64,000 nucleotides of DNA from Corynebacterium sp. J010B-136 (GTDB lineage: Bacteria > Actinomycetota > Actinomycetes > Mycobacteriales > Mycobacteriaceae): assembly GCF_002967075.1 (NCBI RefSeq), contig NZ_PUGE01000004.1, positions 240,724-304,723 on the forward strand, in the 5' to 3' direction. The position numbers and the translations under genes were made by a program. The stretch's first letter is position 1. Each line of letters opens with the position of its first letter. This document shows positions 18,835 to 27,695 of this stretch, piece by piece. The notes below the pieces were generated by a model. It searched no databases. It worked only from the letters and a program-made list of their open reading frames with translations, and was not told the origin of the DNA.

Positions 18835-18853
18835 TGAAGTTAGCCTAGCCTAA
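18835..18853. promoter_or_regulatory. DtxR-type iron box over the lipoprotein promoter
   Basis: The 19-mer TGAAGTTAGCCTAGCCTAA matches the remembered DtxR consensus TTAGGTTAGCCTAACCTAA at 16 of 19 positions. It overlaps a -10-like TAACTT on the minus strand (18837-18842) that ends 7 nt before the ATG, so a bound repressor would block RNA polymerase. Iron-dependent repression of the lipoprotein gene is inferred. Confidence 0.75.
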
Positions 18854-18960
18854 AAACTTCTGTCAATATTCGTGGTGGATGACACGCGTTGCTGGAAAAC
18901 GGATCGCGAAATTCCTGCCGATCTGCGTTAGCTTTGGCAGTAGACCGGCAGTCGTGGACG

Positions 18961-18991
18961 AGCCTTCGACGGTTAAACTAAGCCGAAGGCT
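18961..18991 (-). terminator. Hairpin downstream of the HNH gene
   Basis: AGCCTTCG (18961-18968) pairs with CGAAGGCT (18984-18991) around a 15-nt loop. It lies 7 bp past the HNH stop codon. No strong U-tract follows on the minus strand, so termination is tentative. Confidence 0.4.
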
Positions 18992-18997
18992 GGGAGT

Positions 18998-20140
18998 TTA
19001 GATCAGGTTCATCGCTCCCAAGCTGCTCACGTGGTGGGTGTTGCCCACAAGCTTTCCACCTGGGGTGTGCAGGCGGACCTTCCCGCGGTGGCGGCGCATC
19101 CTGCCGCGCTTGGGTTTGCCTTTTCCTCGCTTATTTTTTCTTTTCGGTGACCCGGGATCACCCGGGTCACCGTCGTCGTTGACGCCGTTGTGATATTTAC
19201 ACAACATCGTCAGATTCGACGGTTTCGTATGCCCGCCATTCTTATGCGCGTCGATATGGTGGACCTGGCACCTATCGGCTGGCACGGTGCAGTCCGGCCA
19301 TGGACAGACCAGGTTCTCTGCCATCGCTAAGGTGCGCAGTTTGTCGGAGGCGAACCGCGTCTCGTAAAGATTCACGGGCCCGGCGGTGGGATGGAAAAGC
19401 CCGACATAGAGCTTGTCACCCAAGCTGCCTTCCATCGCGGCGTTGATAAATTCTGCGCCGGTCATGGTCGTGCCGTCGGAAAGACCGATGATGACGTCGT
19501 CGCCCTTTCCGCAGGAGACTTTCGCGAAATCGTCGAGTCCAATAGCAATCACGGTGCGGTATTCAGGTTCGATAAGCCCGGTGCCGTTGCCCTCGATGAG
19601 ATCCCAGAATGGCTCGAGCAATGCTTCGGAGCGTGGCTGGTCGTCATCGTGCTTGATGCCAGCATCAAGCGTCTTTTCTAAGTCAGTAATTCGGCGCTGG
19701 GTATCGGTGATGCTGATGGTGCGCAGGCCGTCTATAGCCCGGCCGACGCGTACGCCGCGTTGTTTGGGTTTGTCGCCGCCTTCTTCGGTGACGCGTTGTT
19801 TGCCGAATTTATTGACTTCATCCAAGGTCCCTTCATGGGCGATGAGTTCGGCGCGCAGTTTCCAGGCAGCGCCGCGGGTTGTGAGTTTCTTGGCGTGCTT
19901 GTTGACCATTTCTAAATACTCGACGCTTAACTGTCTCGCCTCAGCAAGAGCCACAGCATCGCGTTGCACCTTGGGAGAATCAGCCGGTCCGAAAAAGACG
20001 GTGGCAAGCCTGGTGTATTTTCGTGCGGTATTCAGTGACATCAGGCCACCGGCTAGGTCATGCGGGGAACACTCATACACATCGCGGAGGATGGTTACTC
20101 CGCTGGTGGTGAAGAGGTTTAATATTTGTTGTCCTTTCAT
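18998..20140 (-). CDS. 13E12-type DUF222/HNH endonuclease-domain protein
   Basis: A 380-residue protein of the actinobacterial 13E12 repeat family. The N-terminal DUF222-type helical region precedes a C-terminal HNH motif, CPWPDCTVPADRCQVHHIDAHKNGGHTKPSNLTMLCKYHN, about residues 280-320, with the conserved HH, N and H. The C-terminal tail is strongly basic (KRKNKRGKGKPKRGRMRRHRG), so nucleic-acid binding is likely. The biological role of the family is unknown; it often occurs in several copies per genome. ATG 20140 is chosen; an upstream TTG at 20167 is weaker. No mobile-element ends are visible around it. Confidence 0.75.
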   Translation of the reverse strand: MKGQQILNLFTTSGVTILRDVYECSPHDLAGGLMSLNTARKYTRLATVFFGPADSPKVQRDAVALAEARQLSVEYLEMVNKHAKKLTTRGAAWKLRAELIAHEGTLDEVNKFGKQRVTEEGGDKPKQRGVRVGRAIDGLRTISITDTQRRITDLEKTLDAGIKHDDDQPRSEALLEPFWDLIEGNGTGLIEPEYRTVIAIGLDDFAKVSCGKGDDVIIGLSDGTTMTGAEFINAAMEGSLGDKLYVGLFHPTAGPVNLYETRFASDKLRTLAMAENLVCPWPDCTVPADRCQVHHIDAHKNGGHTKPSNLTMLCKYHNGVNDDGDPGDPGSPKRKNKRGKGKPKRGRMRRHRGKVRLHTPGGKLVGNTHHVSSLGAMNLI

Positions 20141-20271
20141 AACTTCGACACTAAGGCGTGAACGCAAGCCCGCACCAGAGCAAGTTCAAAAACCTGCCCG
20201 AATTACACATGACACGTCACCCAAACGGCGAAGTTATCCACAGGCGCGGCCGAAAACGCTGGAAAACACAG

Positions 20272-20318
20272 AAAAGGCCTGCTTTCGCACTCCCGGTGGG
20301 AGCCAGAAAGCAGGCTTT
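20272..20318 (-). terminator. Terminator after the secreted nuclease gene
   Basis: Outer stem GCCTGCTTTC / GAAAGCAGGC (20277-20286 and 20306-20315) encloses an inner CTCCC/GGGAG stem. On the minus strand the stem is followed by CTTTTCTG. It sits about 30 bp beyond the nuclease stop codon. Confidence 0.75.
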
Positions 20319-20349
20319 GAGCGACGCGCGAGCGACGCGTCAGGAGAAT

Positions 20350-23300
20350 CTAGAAGAGGTTGTTGAAGAAGTTCATGATCTGGGCACGCAGGCTCTTTGC
20401 CTCCCGCGGCAGGAACTGCTCAACGGAACCGCTAAAAGCTGCGCCCAAACCTAAAGCTGCAGCAATGGCTGCGATAGCAGCGATTACTCCACCGAAGGCA
20501 CTGGAAGAGCTGCCCTTGCCCGGCTTGTTGCCAGGCTCATCATCGTCGTTGGAGGAATCCTTGGAGATTTCCACGGCGGCTTCGACAAAGAGCTGGTCAT
20601 TATTAGCACGGTTGATAGTGAATTCATATGCGTCTTCGGCATCATCCGCGGTGGTAATTTCCACTGCACCCGCGCGGTAGCCGTTAACTACCCAACCTTC
20701 CGGCAAGTCCTTGACTTCCAGTGCCACCACGAGGTCGTCTAGGTCGGCGAGTTGGGTTGTGTCGGAGTTTGGGAGGGAGGCATCGATAAGCGAAGCTAAA
20801 GCCTTTGGCACTGCAACCTTGACGGTTTCACCGGCCTTTACCTCAGCCTCGAAATCAGTGGCTTCGATATCCGCGGTGTCTGGAACCTCAGGCTCAACCG
20901 GGGTTTCCTCATCGCTAAGGTTGAAGCCCACCTTGACTGGGTCGTGGTCAGAAGAACGGAATGGGGTGGCGTCGTGGTAATCCACCACGTTGTACAAGCG
21001 GCGGGAGTATTCAAAAGCGATGGGCTCATCAGCGTTGATATTCCACACCTGGGCGTCTTGGACATCGACGTGCTCATTGGCCAACACGTGGTCCAAGGAG
21101 CCTAGGAGACCATCGAGCTGGTAGGAGGTGGATGCATCGTAGTCTTCCTGTGGCACCGAGTAGCCGCCGTCGCGGAAGACATCGATGGCGTGCTCACGGG
21201 TATAAGAGTTCAAATCACCCATGACAAACGTTGCCTTGTCATCCCAGTCGGACTGGGCAGCGAGGTGATCGAGCACCGCCTGGGCCTGCTCAACGCGCAG
21301 GTTGGCGTTATTGCCCTGGCCGTCGCCCTGATCGGCGTCGCCACGTGCGATAGAGCCCTTGGACTTAAAGTGGTTGGCAACGGCGACGAAAGATTCGGTG
21401 ACATCTTCGGCGACAGGCTTAAATTCCTGAGCCAGTGGTTCACGCGCAGTGCCGGTGAAGCGGTCATCTTCGAAGATGCGGGATTCGCCAACTGGCTCCA
21501 CGCGGTCAGGGTTGTAGATAAATGCCACGCGGATGACATCAGGGGAGGAAGGCACCTTTTCTGGGGACTCGACGTATTCCCAGTTGCCACCTTCAGCGTT
21601 GAGTGCGTCCACCAGCGTTGCCAGTGCTTCATCGCGGCGGTCGATATCGCCGGTGACCGCGAAGGTGTCCTCAATTTCCGACAGCGCGATGACATCGGCG
21701 TTAAGGCCATTGATGGCGGCAACAATCTTTTCCTGCTGATCGGCTAGTGCGCTTTCGGTGAAGGCACCACGCACGGTGCAGTTGCGGGAAGCGACCGGGT
21801 TGCCGTTGATATCGGTGTAGCCGTTGCAGCCACCTTCATCTTCGCCCAGGGAGGTGAAGTAGTTGAGCACGTTAAAAGCAGAGATGGTGTATTCACCAGC
21901 GACATCATCGACGGCGTTCAGCTCCGCGGGGCGGGAGTCTTCCCAGGTAATCGGCAAATCGGCAGACGCGGTATTGCCGGTGACCGGAGTGGTGGGCAAA
22001 AAGCGCCACAGGCCATGATCTTTCTTCACAACGACCGGGTGTTGGAATTCCACCTGGTCAGTTGTGCGGATGGACTTGATGGTTTCCGCGTTATCGGCAG
22101 TGATATAAGGCAGCGGAGTGCGCTTGTCCGACTGCATGTAGTTGCTGGTACGAGCATCATCCAAGGTCACCGATGCTTCCTTGGCAGCTTGCGCCTGCGC
22201 GACGGCTTCCGGGCCTGGTGCCATGACATCAGTGGGCTGGCGGAATGCTTCCTCGCCTGGGGCAAGTCCAATTTCGCCGAAGGTGTTGAGCGCATAGTTA
22301 TTAGACACGGTGTGCGTGCCCGGCAAAACCAGCATGTACTCAAAAGGTTCGCGCTCGGCATCGCCAGCAGGCAGCTTATCGATGCTCAAAGGAATCACCG
22401 GCTCAAATTCGCCCTCTGCGACTTCAAAGGAAGGGTTGGAAAGCTGCGTGGAATCAAAGTGCTCACCGGCTTGGCCCTTCACGGTAAGAACCTGGCCGAG
22501 TTCTGGGTAGGCGGAGGCAGGACGATTGCCCATGTAGATAAAGATGCCGTGCGATGCATCTTGTGCGGTTGGTACTTCAGCGCCGGTACCAGGGGTCTGA
22601 ATGACAAAACCGTTGAGTCCGCCTTCGGCATAAACTGCGGTGACCTCACCTTGGGTGGTCACGGTCTTGCCGTTGACAGGGGTGGTAAAACCTGTGCCTT
22701 GGATGTCCGCAATCGCGATGATCTCATCCGGGGTTCCTCCACCAGGGGTGTCGTCACCGGGAGTGTCGTCACCGGGGTTTTCCTCGCCGGGTTCGCTTCC
22801 GCCTTCGGTCTCACCCGAAGAGTTAGTAGGGGTAGGTGCGCCAGCGGTGAAGTCAGCGGAGTTGTTATCGGTGTCGGTACCGTTGTCATCGCGAGAAGCA
22901 GAGGTGGAGTTATCGAGCTTGGCAGCCGCCGCGGTTTCTACCTTGGTAGATGCGCCATAACCAACCAAGTCAACGGACTCTGATGCGTCATTGCGCAGTT
23001 CCACGGAACCTTCGGAACCGCTCATATTTACCGACGCGGTGACATCAGCAGTCGGAAGTGCTGGCAAGTCCTTGTTATTTCCAGAAGCTTGCTGGATGAG
23101 GAAGTAGCCGCCGGCAGGAATTGAACCGGTCAGCGAGGTCACGCCACCGGAATTGCCGTTCTTGGAGAAGTATTCGACTTTCCAATCCGCGAGATCGATG
23201 GCTTCTTCGGTGGGGTTGAATAGCTCAATGAAGTCATGAGAGAAAGGAGCGCGGCTGTTACCACCGCCGCCATAGACTTCGCTGATGACAACGTCATCGC

Positions 23301-23433
23301 CTTCTGGGGTGGCAGAAGCGGCAGGGATGGTGATGGCAGACAGAGAAGTCGATGCCAGCGCAGCCAACGCGAAGGTGCGCAGGCGACGCGCAGAAGAGCG
23401 GGGCTTAGAAGCTGGCTTCGGATGAGAAGACAT
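20350..23433 (-). CDS. nucH: Large secreted nuclease with lamin-tail and EEP nuclease domains (NucH-like)
   Basis: A 1027-residue cell-wall or membrane-attached nuclease. The signal peptide has a basic run, then FALAALASTSLSAITIPAASA. A lamin-tail domain (VVISEVYGGGGNSRAPFSHDFIELFNP) follows. Next come an acidic PGDDTPGDDTPGGG linker and an OB-fold-like domain. The endonuclease/exonuclease/phosphatase core shows ISAFNVLNYF, VIALSEIED, ANHFKSKGS, VMGDLNSYTREH, LDHVLANEH and SSDHDP, with its metal and catalytic His/Asp residues present. A C-terminal hydrophobic helix and short basic tail suggest membrane anchoring. Start ATG 23433 has AAAGGA upstream. C. glutamicum has a phosphate-starvation-induced NucH at this locus, and phosphate scavenging from extracellular DNA is the inferred role. 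Confidence 0.87.
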   Translation of the reverse strand: MSSHPKPASKPRSSARRLRTFALAALASTSLSAITIPAASATPEGDDVVISEVYGGGGNSRAPFSHDFIELFNPTEEAIDLADWKVEYFSKNGNSGGVTSLTGSIPAGGYFLIQQASGNNKDLPALPTADVTASVNMSGSEGSVELRNDASESVDLVGYGASTKVETAAAAKLDNSTSASRDDNGTDTDNNSADFTAGAPTPTNSSGETEGGSEPGEENPGDDTPGDDTPGGGTPDEIIAIADIQGTGFTTPVNGKTVTTQGEVTAVYAEGGLNGFVIQTPGTGAEVPTAQDASHGIFIYMGNRPASAYPELGQVLTVKGQAGEHFDSTQLSNPSFEVAEGEFEPVIPLSIDKLPAGDAEREPFEYMLVLPGTHTVSNNYALNTFGEIGLAPGEEAFRQPTDVMAPGPEAVAQAQAAKEASVTLDDARTSNYMQSDKRTPLPYITADNAETIKSIRTTDQVEFQHPVVVKKDHGLWRFLPTTPVTGNTASADLPITWEDSRPAELNAVDDVAGEYTISAFNVLNYFTSLGEDEGGCNGYTDINGNPVASRNCTVRGAFTESALADQQEKIVAAINGLNADVIALSEIEDTFAVTGDIDRRDEALATLVDALNAEGGNWEYVESPEKVPSSPDVIRVAFIYNPDRVEPVGESRIFEDDRFTGTAREPLAQEFKPVAEDVTESFVAVANHFKSKGSIARGDADQGDGQGNNANLRVEQAQAVLDHLAAQSDWDDKATFVMGDLNSYTREHAIDVFRDGGYSVPQEDYDASTSYQLDGLLGSLDHVLANEHVDVQDAQVWNINADEPIAFEYSRRLYNVVDYHDATPFRSSDHDPVKVGFNLSDEETPVEPEVPDTADIEATDFEAEVKAGETVKVAVPKALASLIDASLPNSDTTQLADLDDLVVALEVKDLPEGWVVNGYRAGAVEITTADDAEDAYEFTINRANNDQLFVEAAVEISKDSSNDDDEPGNKPGKGSSSSAFGGVIAAIAAIAAALGLGAAFSGSVEQFLPREAKSLRAQIMNFFNNLF

Positions 23434-23629
23434 AGGAGAAAAATCCTTTAAGAAAGTGTGAGTAAAGAGGAAATAGAAAAGGCGCAGTGAAGCAACCTTC
23501 TTGTTTCTATTAGCGATACTCAGCCCCAGCAACAGCAGAAAATGAAGCGAGCTGGGAGTTTGCTCACACAAAGCTGAAAGTTCTCCGGCGGTTTAAGAAT
23601 CGGACACACCGTGTTCATCAACCGGGGGG

Positions 23630-23668
23630 AGGGGAAATGCATTCTTAGCATTTCCCCTCGGGTTTTCG
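23630..23668 (+). terminator. Orphan terminator hairpin in the nucH-purS divergent region
   Basis: AGGGGAAATGC-ATTCTTA-GCATTTCCCCT is a perfect 11-bp stem followed by CGGGTTTTCG, so it points in the + direction. No annotated gene ends here: nucH starts at 23433 on the minus strand and purS at 23803. The 369-bp stretch 23434-23802 otherwise holds only promoter-like sequence. The hairpin may end an unannotated small RNA or attenuate transcription into purS. Confidence 0.65.
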
Positions 23669-23802
23669 TATTTAAAAATTCGCGCGCGGGGTTAAAGGTG
23701 GGGAGTGCTGGGCACCTGCCGTCTAGGAGTTTTGCATGCCTAACCGCTAAAGTGGGCAATTGCAGACTAGCAGTAGAACTCGCACAGTAAGGCTAAAGAA
23801 TT

Positions 23803-24045
23803 ATGGCTCGTGTTGTTGTCAATGTCATGCCCAAGGCTGAAATCCTCGACCCGCAGGGACAAGCTGTTGTCCGTGCACTTGGACGCCTGGGTGTAAACGG
23901 AGTAAGCGATGTCCGTCAGGGCAAGCGCTTTGAAATCGAAGTCGATGATTCAGTCAGCGCTGAAGACCTAGACAAGGTCGCAGCAAGCTTGCTGGCAAAC
24001 ACCGTCATCGAGGACTACGAAGTTGTAGGGCTGGAGGTCAAGTAA
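23803..24045 (+). CDS. purS: Phosphoribosylformylglycinamidine synthase subunit PurS
   Basis: An 80-residue small subunit of the three-part FGAM synthase. It bridges PurQ and PurL and helps channel ammonia. Signatures: [29 protein letters not shown] and [15 protein letters not shown], typical of PurS. It is first in the purSQL operon: purQ starts 1 bp after its stop. Such an independent PurS is found in Gram-positive bacteria and archaea, in contrast to the single large PurL of enterobacteria. Confidence 0.95.
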   Translation: MARVVVNVMPKAEILDPQGQAVVRALGRLGVNGVSDVRQGKRFEIEVDDSVSAEDLDKVAASLLANTVIEDYEVVGLEVK

Positions 24046-24046
24046 A

Positions 24047-24724
24047 TTGACCGCGAAAATCGGAGTTATTACTTTCCCCGGCACGCTTGACGATGTCGAC
24101 GCACAACGCGCAGTCCGTCTTGCCGGCGCCGAGGCTGTAAGCCTCTGGCACGCCGACACCGACTTAAAAGGTGTGGACGCAGTAGTCGTTCCCGGCGGCT
24201 TCTCCTATGGTGACTACCTGCGCTCCGGTGCGATTTCCGCACTAGCGCCAGTGATGCAGTCCGTTGTTGACCGCGCGCGCCAGGGCATGCCTACCTTAGG
24301 TATTTGCAATGGTTTCCAGATTTTGACTGAAGCAGGCCTGCTTGAGGGAGCACTAACCCGCAACAAGGGCCTGCATTTTCATTGCGTGGACACCCACCTC
24401 GAGGTTGTAAACAACAACACCGCATGGACCACCGAATTCGAAGCTGGCGATAAGATTTTTGTTCCCGCTAAACACGGTGAGGGACGTTTCCAGGCGGCGC
24501 CGGAGACCATCGACAAGCTAGAAGGCGAAGGTCAAGTAGTCTTCCGCTACACCGACAACTTCAATGGCTCACTGAATGACATTGCTGGCATCACGAATGA
24601 AACCGGCCGCATCGTTGGCCTTATGCCGCACCCAGAGCATGCCATTGAGACCCTGACTGGCCCATCGACCGATGGCCTGGGTCTGTTTGTATCCGCGATT
24701 AATGCCATCACGGCGACTGTTTAG
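24047..24724 (+). CDS. purQ: Phosphoribosylformylglycinamidine synthase glutaminase subunit PurQ
   Basis: A 225-residue class I glutamine amidotransferase that supplies ammonia to PurL. The nucleophile Cys is in [11 protein letters not shown], and the catalytic His/Glu are in MPHPEHAIE. The N-terminus [13 protein letters not shown] matches PurQ. The start is TTG 24047, one base after the purS stop; GGAGG inside the purS end serves as ribosome-binding site. No ATG fits the conserved N-terminus. It forms a complex with PurS and PurL; purL begins 9 bp after its stop. Confidence 0.95.
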
Positions 24725-24733
24725 GAGAGTGAC

Positions 24734-27010
24734 ATGACTGTTTCCAATGACACAGTAGATAATGCAAAGGCCACTCCCGAGCTAGCCCAGCCGTGGGAAG
24801 AACTCGGCTTAAAGCAGGACGAATACGACAAGATTGTGGGCATCTTGGGCCGCCGCCCAACCGATGCTGAGCTGACGGTTTACTCCGTGATGTGGTCGGA
24901 GCACTGCTCATATAAGTCTTCCAAGACCCACCTGCGCTACTTTGGCGAGACCACCACTGAGGAAATGGCGTCGAAGATTCTTGCCGGCATTGGCGAGAAC
25001 GCTGGCGTTGTCGACATCGGCGACGGTGACGCAGTGACCTTCCGCGTGGAATCCCACAACCACCCATCCTTCGTGGAGCCATACCAGGGTGCTGCGACCG
25101 GTGTTGGCGGCATTGTTCGCGACATCATGGCGATGGGTGCGCGCCCAATCGCAGTAATGGACCAGCTGCGCTTCGGCCCAGCTGATGCCCCAGATACCGC
25201 ACGTGTTCTGCCGGGCGTTGTCTCCGGCATCGGCGGCTACGGCAACTCCCTGGGTCTGCCGAACATCGGTGGTGAGACCGTCTTTGATGAGTCTTATGCT
25301 GGTAACCCACTGGTTAACGCACTGTGCGTGGGTACCTTGCGCGTGGAAGACCTGAAGCTAGCTTTTGCTTCCGGTACCGGCAACAAGGTGATGCTTTTTG
25401 GCTCCCGCACCGGCCTCGACGGCATCGGCGGCGTATCCGTTTTGGGCTCTGCTTCTTTCGAAGAAGGCGAAGAGCGCAAGCTTCCTGCAGTCCAGGTCGG
25501 CGACCCATTCGCGGAAAAGGTTCTCATCGAATGCTGCCTGGAGCTCTACGCTGCGGGCGTTGTCGTTGGTATTCAGGACCTCGGCGGCGGTGGCCTGGCA
25601 TGTGCGACCTCGGAGCTGGCAGCAGCTGGCGACGGCGGCATGGTGGTCAACCTCGATAATGTTCCACTGCGTGCAGAGAACATGTCCGCTGCAGAAATCC
25701 TGGCCTCCGAATCCCAGGAGCGCATGTGTGCTGTGGTCTCCCCAGATAACGTGGACAAGTTCCGCGAGATCTGTGAAAAGTGGGACGTAACCTGTGCTGA
25801 AATCGGTGAAGTTACCGATAAGAAGGACACTTACCTCGTCTACCACAACGGTGAGCTAGTCGTAGATGCTCCGCCATCAACTATCGATGAAGGCCCTGTC
25901 TACGAGCGCCCATACGCACGCCCACAGTGGCAGGATGAGATCCAGCAGGCTCCGGAGATCGCACGTCCGGAATCCTTGGTGCAGGCATTCAAGGACATGG
26001 TGTCCTCGCCAGCGCTGTCTTCGCGCGCTTTCATCACCGAGCAGTATGACCGCTACGTGCGCGGTAACACCGTCAAGGCGAAGCAGTCTGACTCTGGTGT
26101 GCTGCGCATTAACGAGGAAACTTCCCGCGGCGTCGCAATTTCTGCCGATGCCTCCGGTCGCTACACCAAGCTGGACCCAAACATGGGTGCACGTCTTGCG
26201 CTGGCCGAGGCATACCGCAACGTTGCTGTGACTGGTGCGCGTCCATACGCGGTGACCAACTGCTTGAACTTCGGTTCTCCAGAAAACACCGACGTGATGT
26301 GGCAATTCCGCGAGGCTGTTCACGGTCTGGCTGACGGTTCTAAGGAACTGAATATCCCAGTCTCTGGCGGTAACGTCTCCTTCTACAACCAAACTGGTGA
26401 TGAGCCAATTCTGCCGACCCCAGTTGTTGGCGTGCTCGGTGTCATTGATGATGTTCACAAGGCACTGGCACATGACTTGGGCGGCATTGATGAGCCTGAA
26501 ACCCTGATTCTGCTGGGTGAGACCAAGGAAGAATTCGGCGGCTCCATCTGGCAGCAGGTCTCCGGCGGCGGCCTGCAGGGTCTGCCACCACAGGTGGATC
26601 TGGCGAATGAGGCAAAGCTGGCGGACTTCTTTGTCGGCAACACTTCTGTTGCAGCCTCCCACGACCTCTCTGAGGGCGGCCTGGCTATCGCGGCGTTTGA
26701 GATGGCGCAAAAGAACAACGTCGGCGTTGACCTTGATTTGAGCGTTGTACACGAGGATGCACTGACCGCACTGTTTAGTGAATCCGCATCGCGTGTTCTG
26801 ATCTCCACCGCGTCTGATCACCTTGATGGAATCTTGCAGCGTGCTTCCGAGCTGGGCATTCCAGCTGTCGTGGTAGGAACCACCAACGATTCCGGCAATA
26901 TCACCTTCGCTGGTGAAGAAGTTGCTACCGCTGAGCTGCGCGAGGCATGGTCTGCGACCTTGCCAAATCTGTTTGGTCACGCTGTTGGCGCTAATTCCGT
27001 AGTCGAATAA
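24734..27010 (+). CDS. purL: Phosphoribosylformylglycinamidine synthase subunit PurL
   Basis: A 758-residue ATP-dependent synthetase of the small PurL type. It converts FGAR to FGAM with ammonia from PurQ. Signatures: [17 protein letters not shown] near the N-terminus, [25 protein letters not shown] (active-site His), [15 protein letters not shown], and two ATP-binding AIRS-like halves. Length matches the Gram-positive form that needs separate PurS and PurQ. TAGGAG lies upstream of the ATG. It is the last gene of the operon, ended by a strong terminator. The product is used by PurM, encoded at 34.1 kb. Confidence 0.96.
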   Translation: MTVSNDTVDNAKATPELAQPWEELGLKQDEYDKIVGILGRRPTDAELTVYSVMWSEHCSYKSSKTHLRYFGETTTEEMASKILAGIGENAGVVDIGDGDAVTFRVESHNHPSFVEPYQGAATGVGGIVRDIMAMGARPIAVMDQLRFGPADAPDTARVLPGVVSGIGGYGNSLGLPNIGGETVFDESYAGNPLVNALCVGTLRVEDLKLAFASGTGNKVMLFGSRTGLDGIGGVSVLGSASFEEGEERKLPAVQVGDPFAEKVLIECCLELYAAGVVVGIQDLGGGGLACATSELAAAGDGGMVVNLDNVPLRAENMSAAEILASESQERMCAVVSPDNVDKFREICEKWDVTCAEIGEVTDKKDTYLVYHNGELVVDAPPSTIDEGPVYERPYARPQWQDEIQQAPEIARPESLVQAFKDMVSSPALSSRAFITEQYDRYVRGNTVKAKQSDSGVLRINEETSRGVAISADASGRYTKLDPNMGARLALAEAYRNVAVTGARPYAVTNCLNFGSPENTDVMWQFREAVHGLADGSKELNIPVSGGNVSFYNQTGDEPILPTPVVGVLGVIDDVHKALAHDLGGIDEPETLILLGETKEEFGGSIWQQVSGGGLQGLPPQVDLANEAKLADFFVGNTSVAASHDLSEGGLAIAAFEMAQKNNVGVDLDLSVVHEDALTALFSESASRVLISTASDHLDGILQRASELGIPAVVVGTTNDSGNITFAGEEVATAELREAWSATLPNLFGHAVGANSVVE

Positions 27011-27014
27011 ACCG

Positions 27015-27057
27015 CCGAAGACGCCAGGATAAATGCTTCCTGGCGTCTTCGGTCTTT
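27015..27057 (+). terminator. Terminator after purSQL
   Basis: A 15-bp perfect stem CCGAAGACGCCAGGA / TCCTGGCGTCTTCGG (27015-27029 and 27038-27052) with an 8-nt loop and TCTTT. It lies 4 bp after the purL stop and could also serve the convergent PepSY gene. Confidence 0.85.
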
Positions 27058-27078
27058 CTATACTCTGTCGGTACTGGA

Positions 27079-27486
27079 TTAGTCGTCGGTGTCGCGCTCG
27101 TAGTCGAGGACCTTTCCGGTGCGAGCATCGATATCGAATTCGTGCTCGACCCAGCCGGTGTTGTATTCGCTCTCCCAGGTTGGGCGACCATCGTCCCAGT
27201 CCAGCTCAACGTCGTCGTACTCGGTGACCCGGCTCGCAGTGATTCCTGCGTGCTTGTAGGAAATATCGAGCGCGTGCTGACGAGAGATGGTTTGGGACTT
27301 GTTGGTGGATTTGCCGGCAGTGTTATTGGCCTTTGGCGCCGCTTGCTTGACTGCCTGCTCCACTGCATCGCTAGACGATGCCACCTGGGGAGTCGGCTCG
27401 GAGGCTGCGGTTGCGGTAGTGGAGATACCAACGGCGGCGAGGACTGCTGCGATGGCACCTGCGACGGCTGCGATTGCGGTTTTCAT
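27079..27486 (-). CDS. Secreted PepSY-domain protein
   Basis: A 135-residue exported protein. The signal peptide MKTAIAAVAGAIAAVLAAVGISTTATAA is followed by a linker of about 40 residues. A C-terminal PepSY domain spans about residues 68-133: SRQHALDISYKHAGI...VTEYDDVELDWDDGRPTWESEYNTGWVEHEFDIDARTGKVLDYE. PepSY domains are thought to act as inhibitors or folding modules for extracellular proteases, but no peptidase gene is adjacent. The family has the usual D-x-x-TGKVL ending. Upstream AAAGGAAC acts as ribosome-binding site. It is convergent with purL. Confidence 0.82.
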   Translation of the reverse strand: MKTAIAAVAGAIAAVLAAVGISTTATAASEPTPQVASSSDAVEQAVKQAAPKANNTAGKSTNKSQTISRQHALDISYKHAGITASRVTEYDDVELDWDDGRPTWESEYNTGWVEHEFDIDARTGKVLDYERDTDD

Positions 27487-27695
27487 GACGGGTTCCTTTC
27501 AGTGTCTGAGGCTGGAAATCTTGGGTGGTACACCTTCTACATAACCAGCGCCTGAAGTGCCCAGCAAGGGAAAAACCTATCATGAAAAGGGGAAATTCTA
27601 AGACATGGCTTTATGAAATGAACATGAAGAGACTCTAATATTCCCCGCCTGATTCGCTATAAGAAAACCCACTGAAAAGGGGTAGCCGAACCAAG

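Noticed and set aside
18998..20140. HNH protein as part of a mobile intron or phage
   Set aside because: 13E12-family genes are ordinary chromosomal genes in actinobacteria, and no inverted ends, target duplications or phage genes flank it.
22735..22800. Short repeats in nucH DNA (PGDDTPGDDTPGGG linker)
   Set aside because: A low-complexity protein linker, not a CRISPR array or mobile repeat.
22015..22983. 322-codon frame opposite nucH
   Set aside because: No domain, and biased composition that reflects the nuclease gene on the other strand.
23669..23802. Possible purine riboswitch before purS
   Set aside because: I could not recognise the conserved purine or PRPP aptamer elements, so only the orphan terminator is reported.
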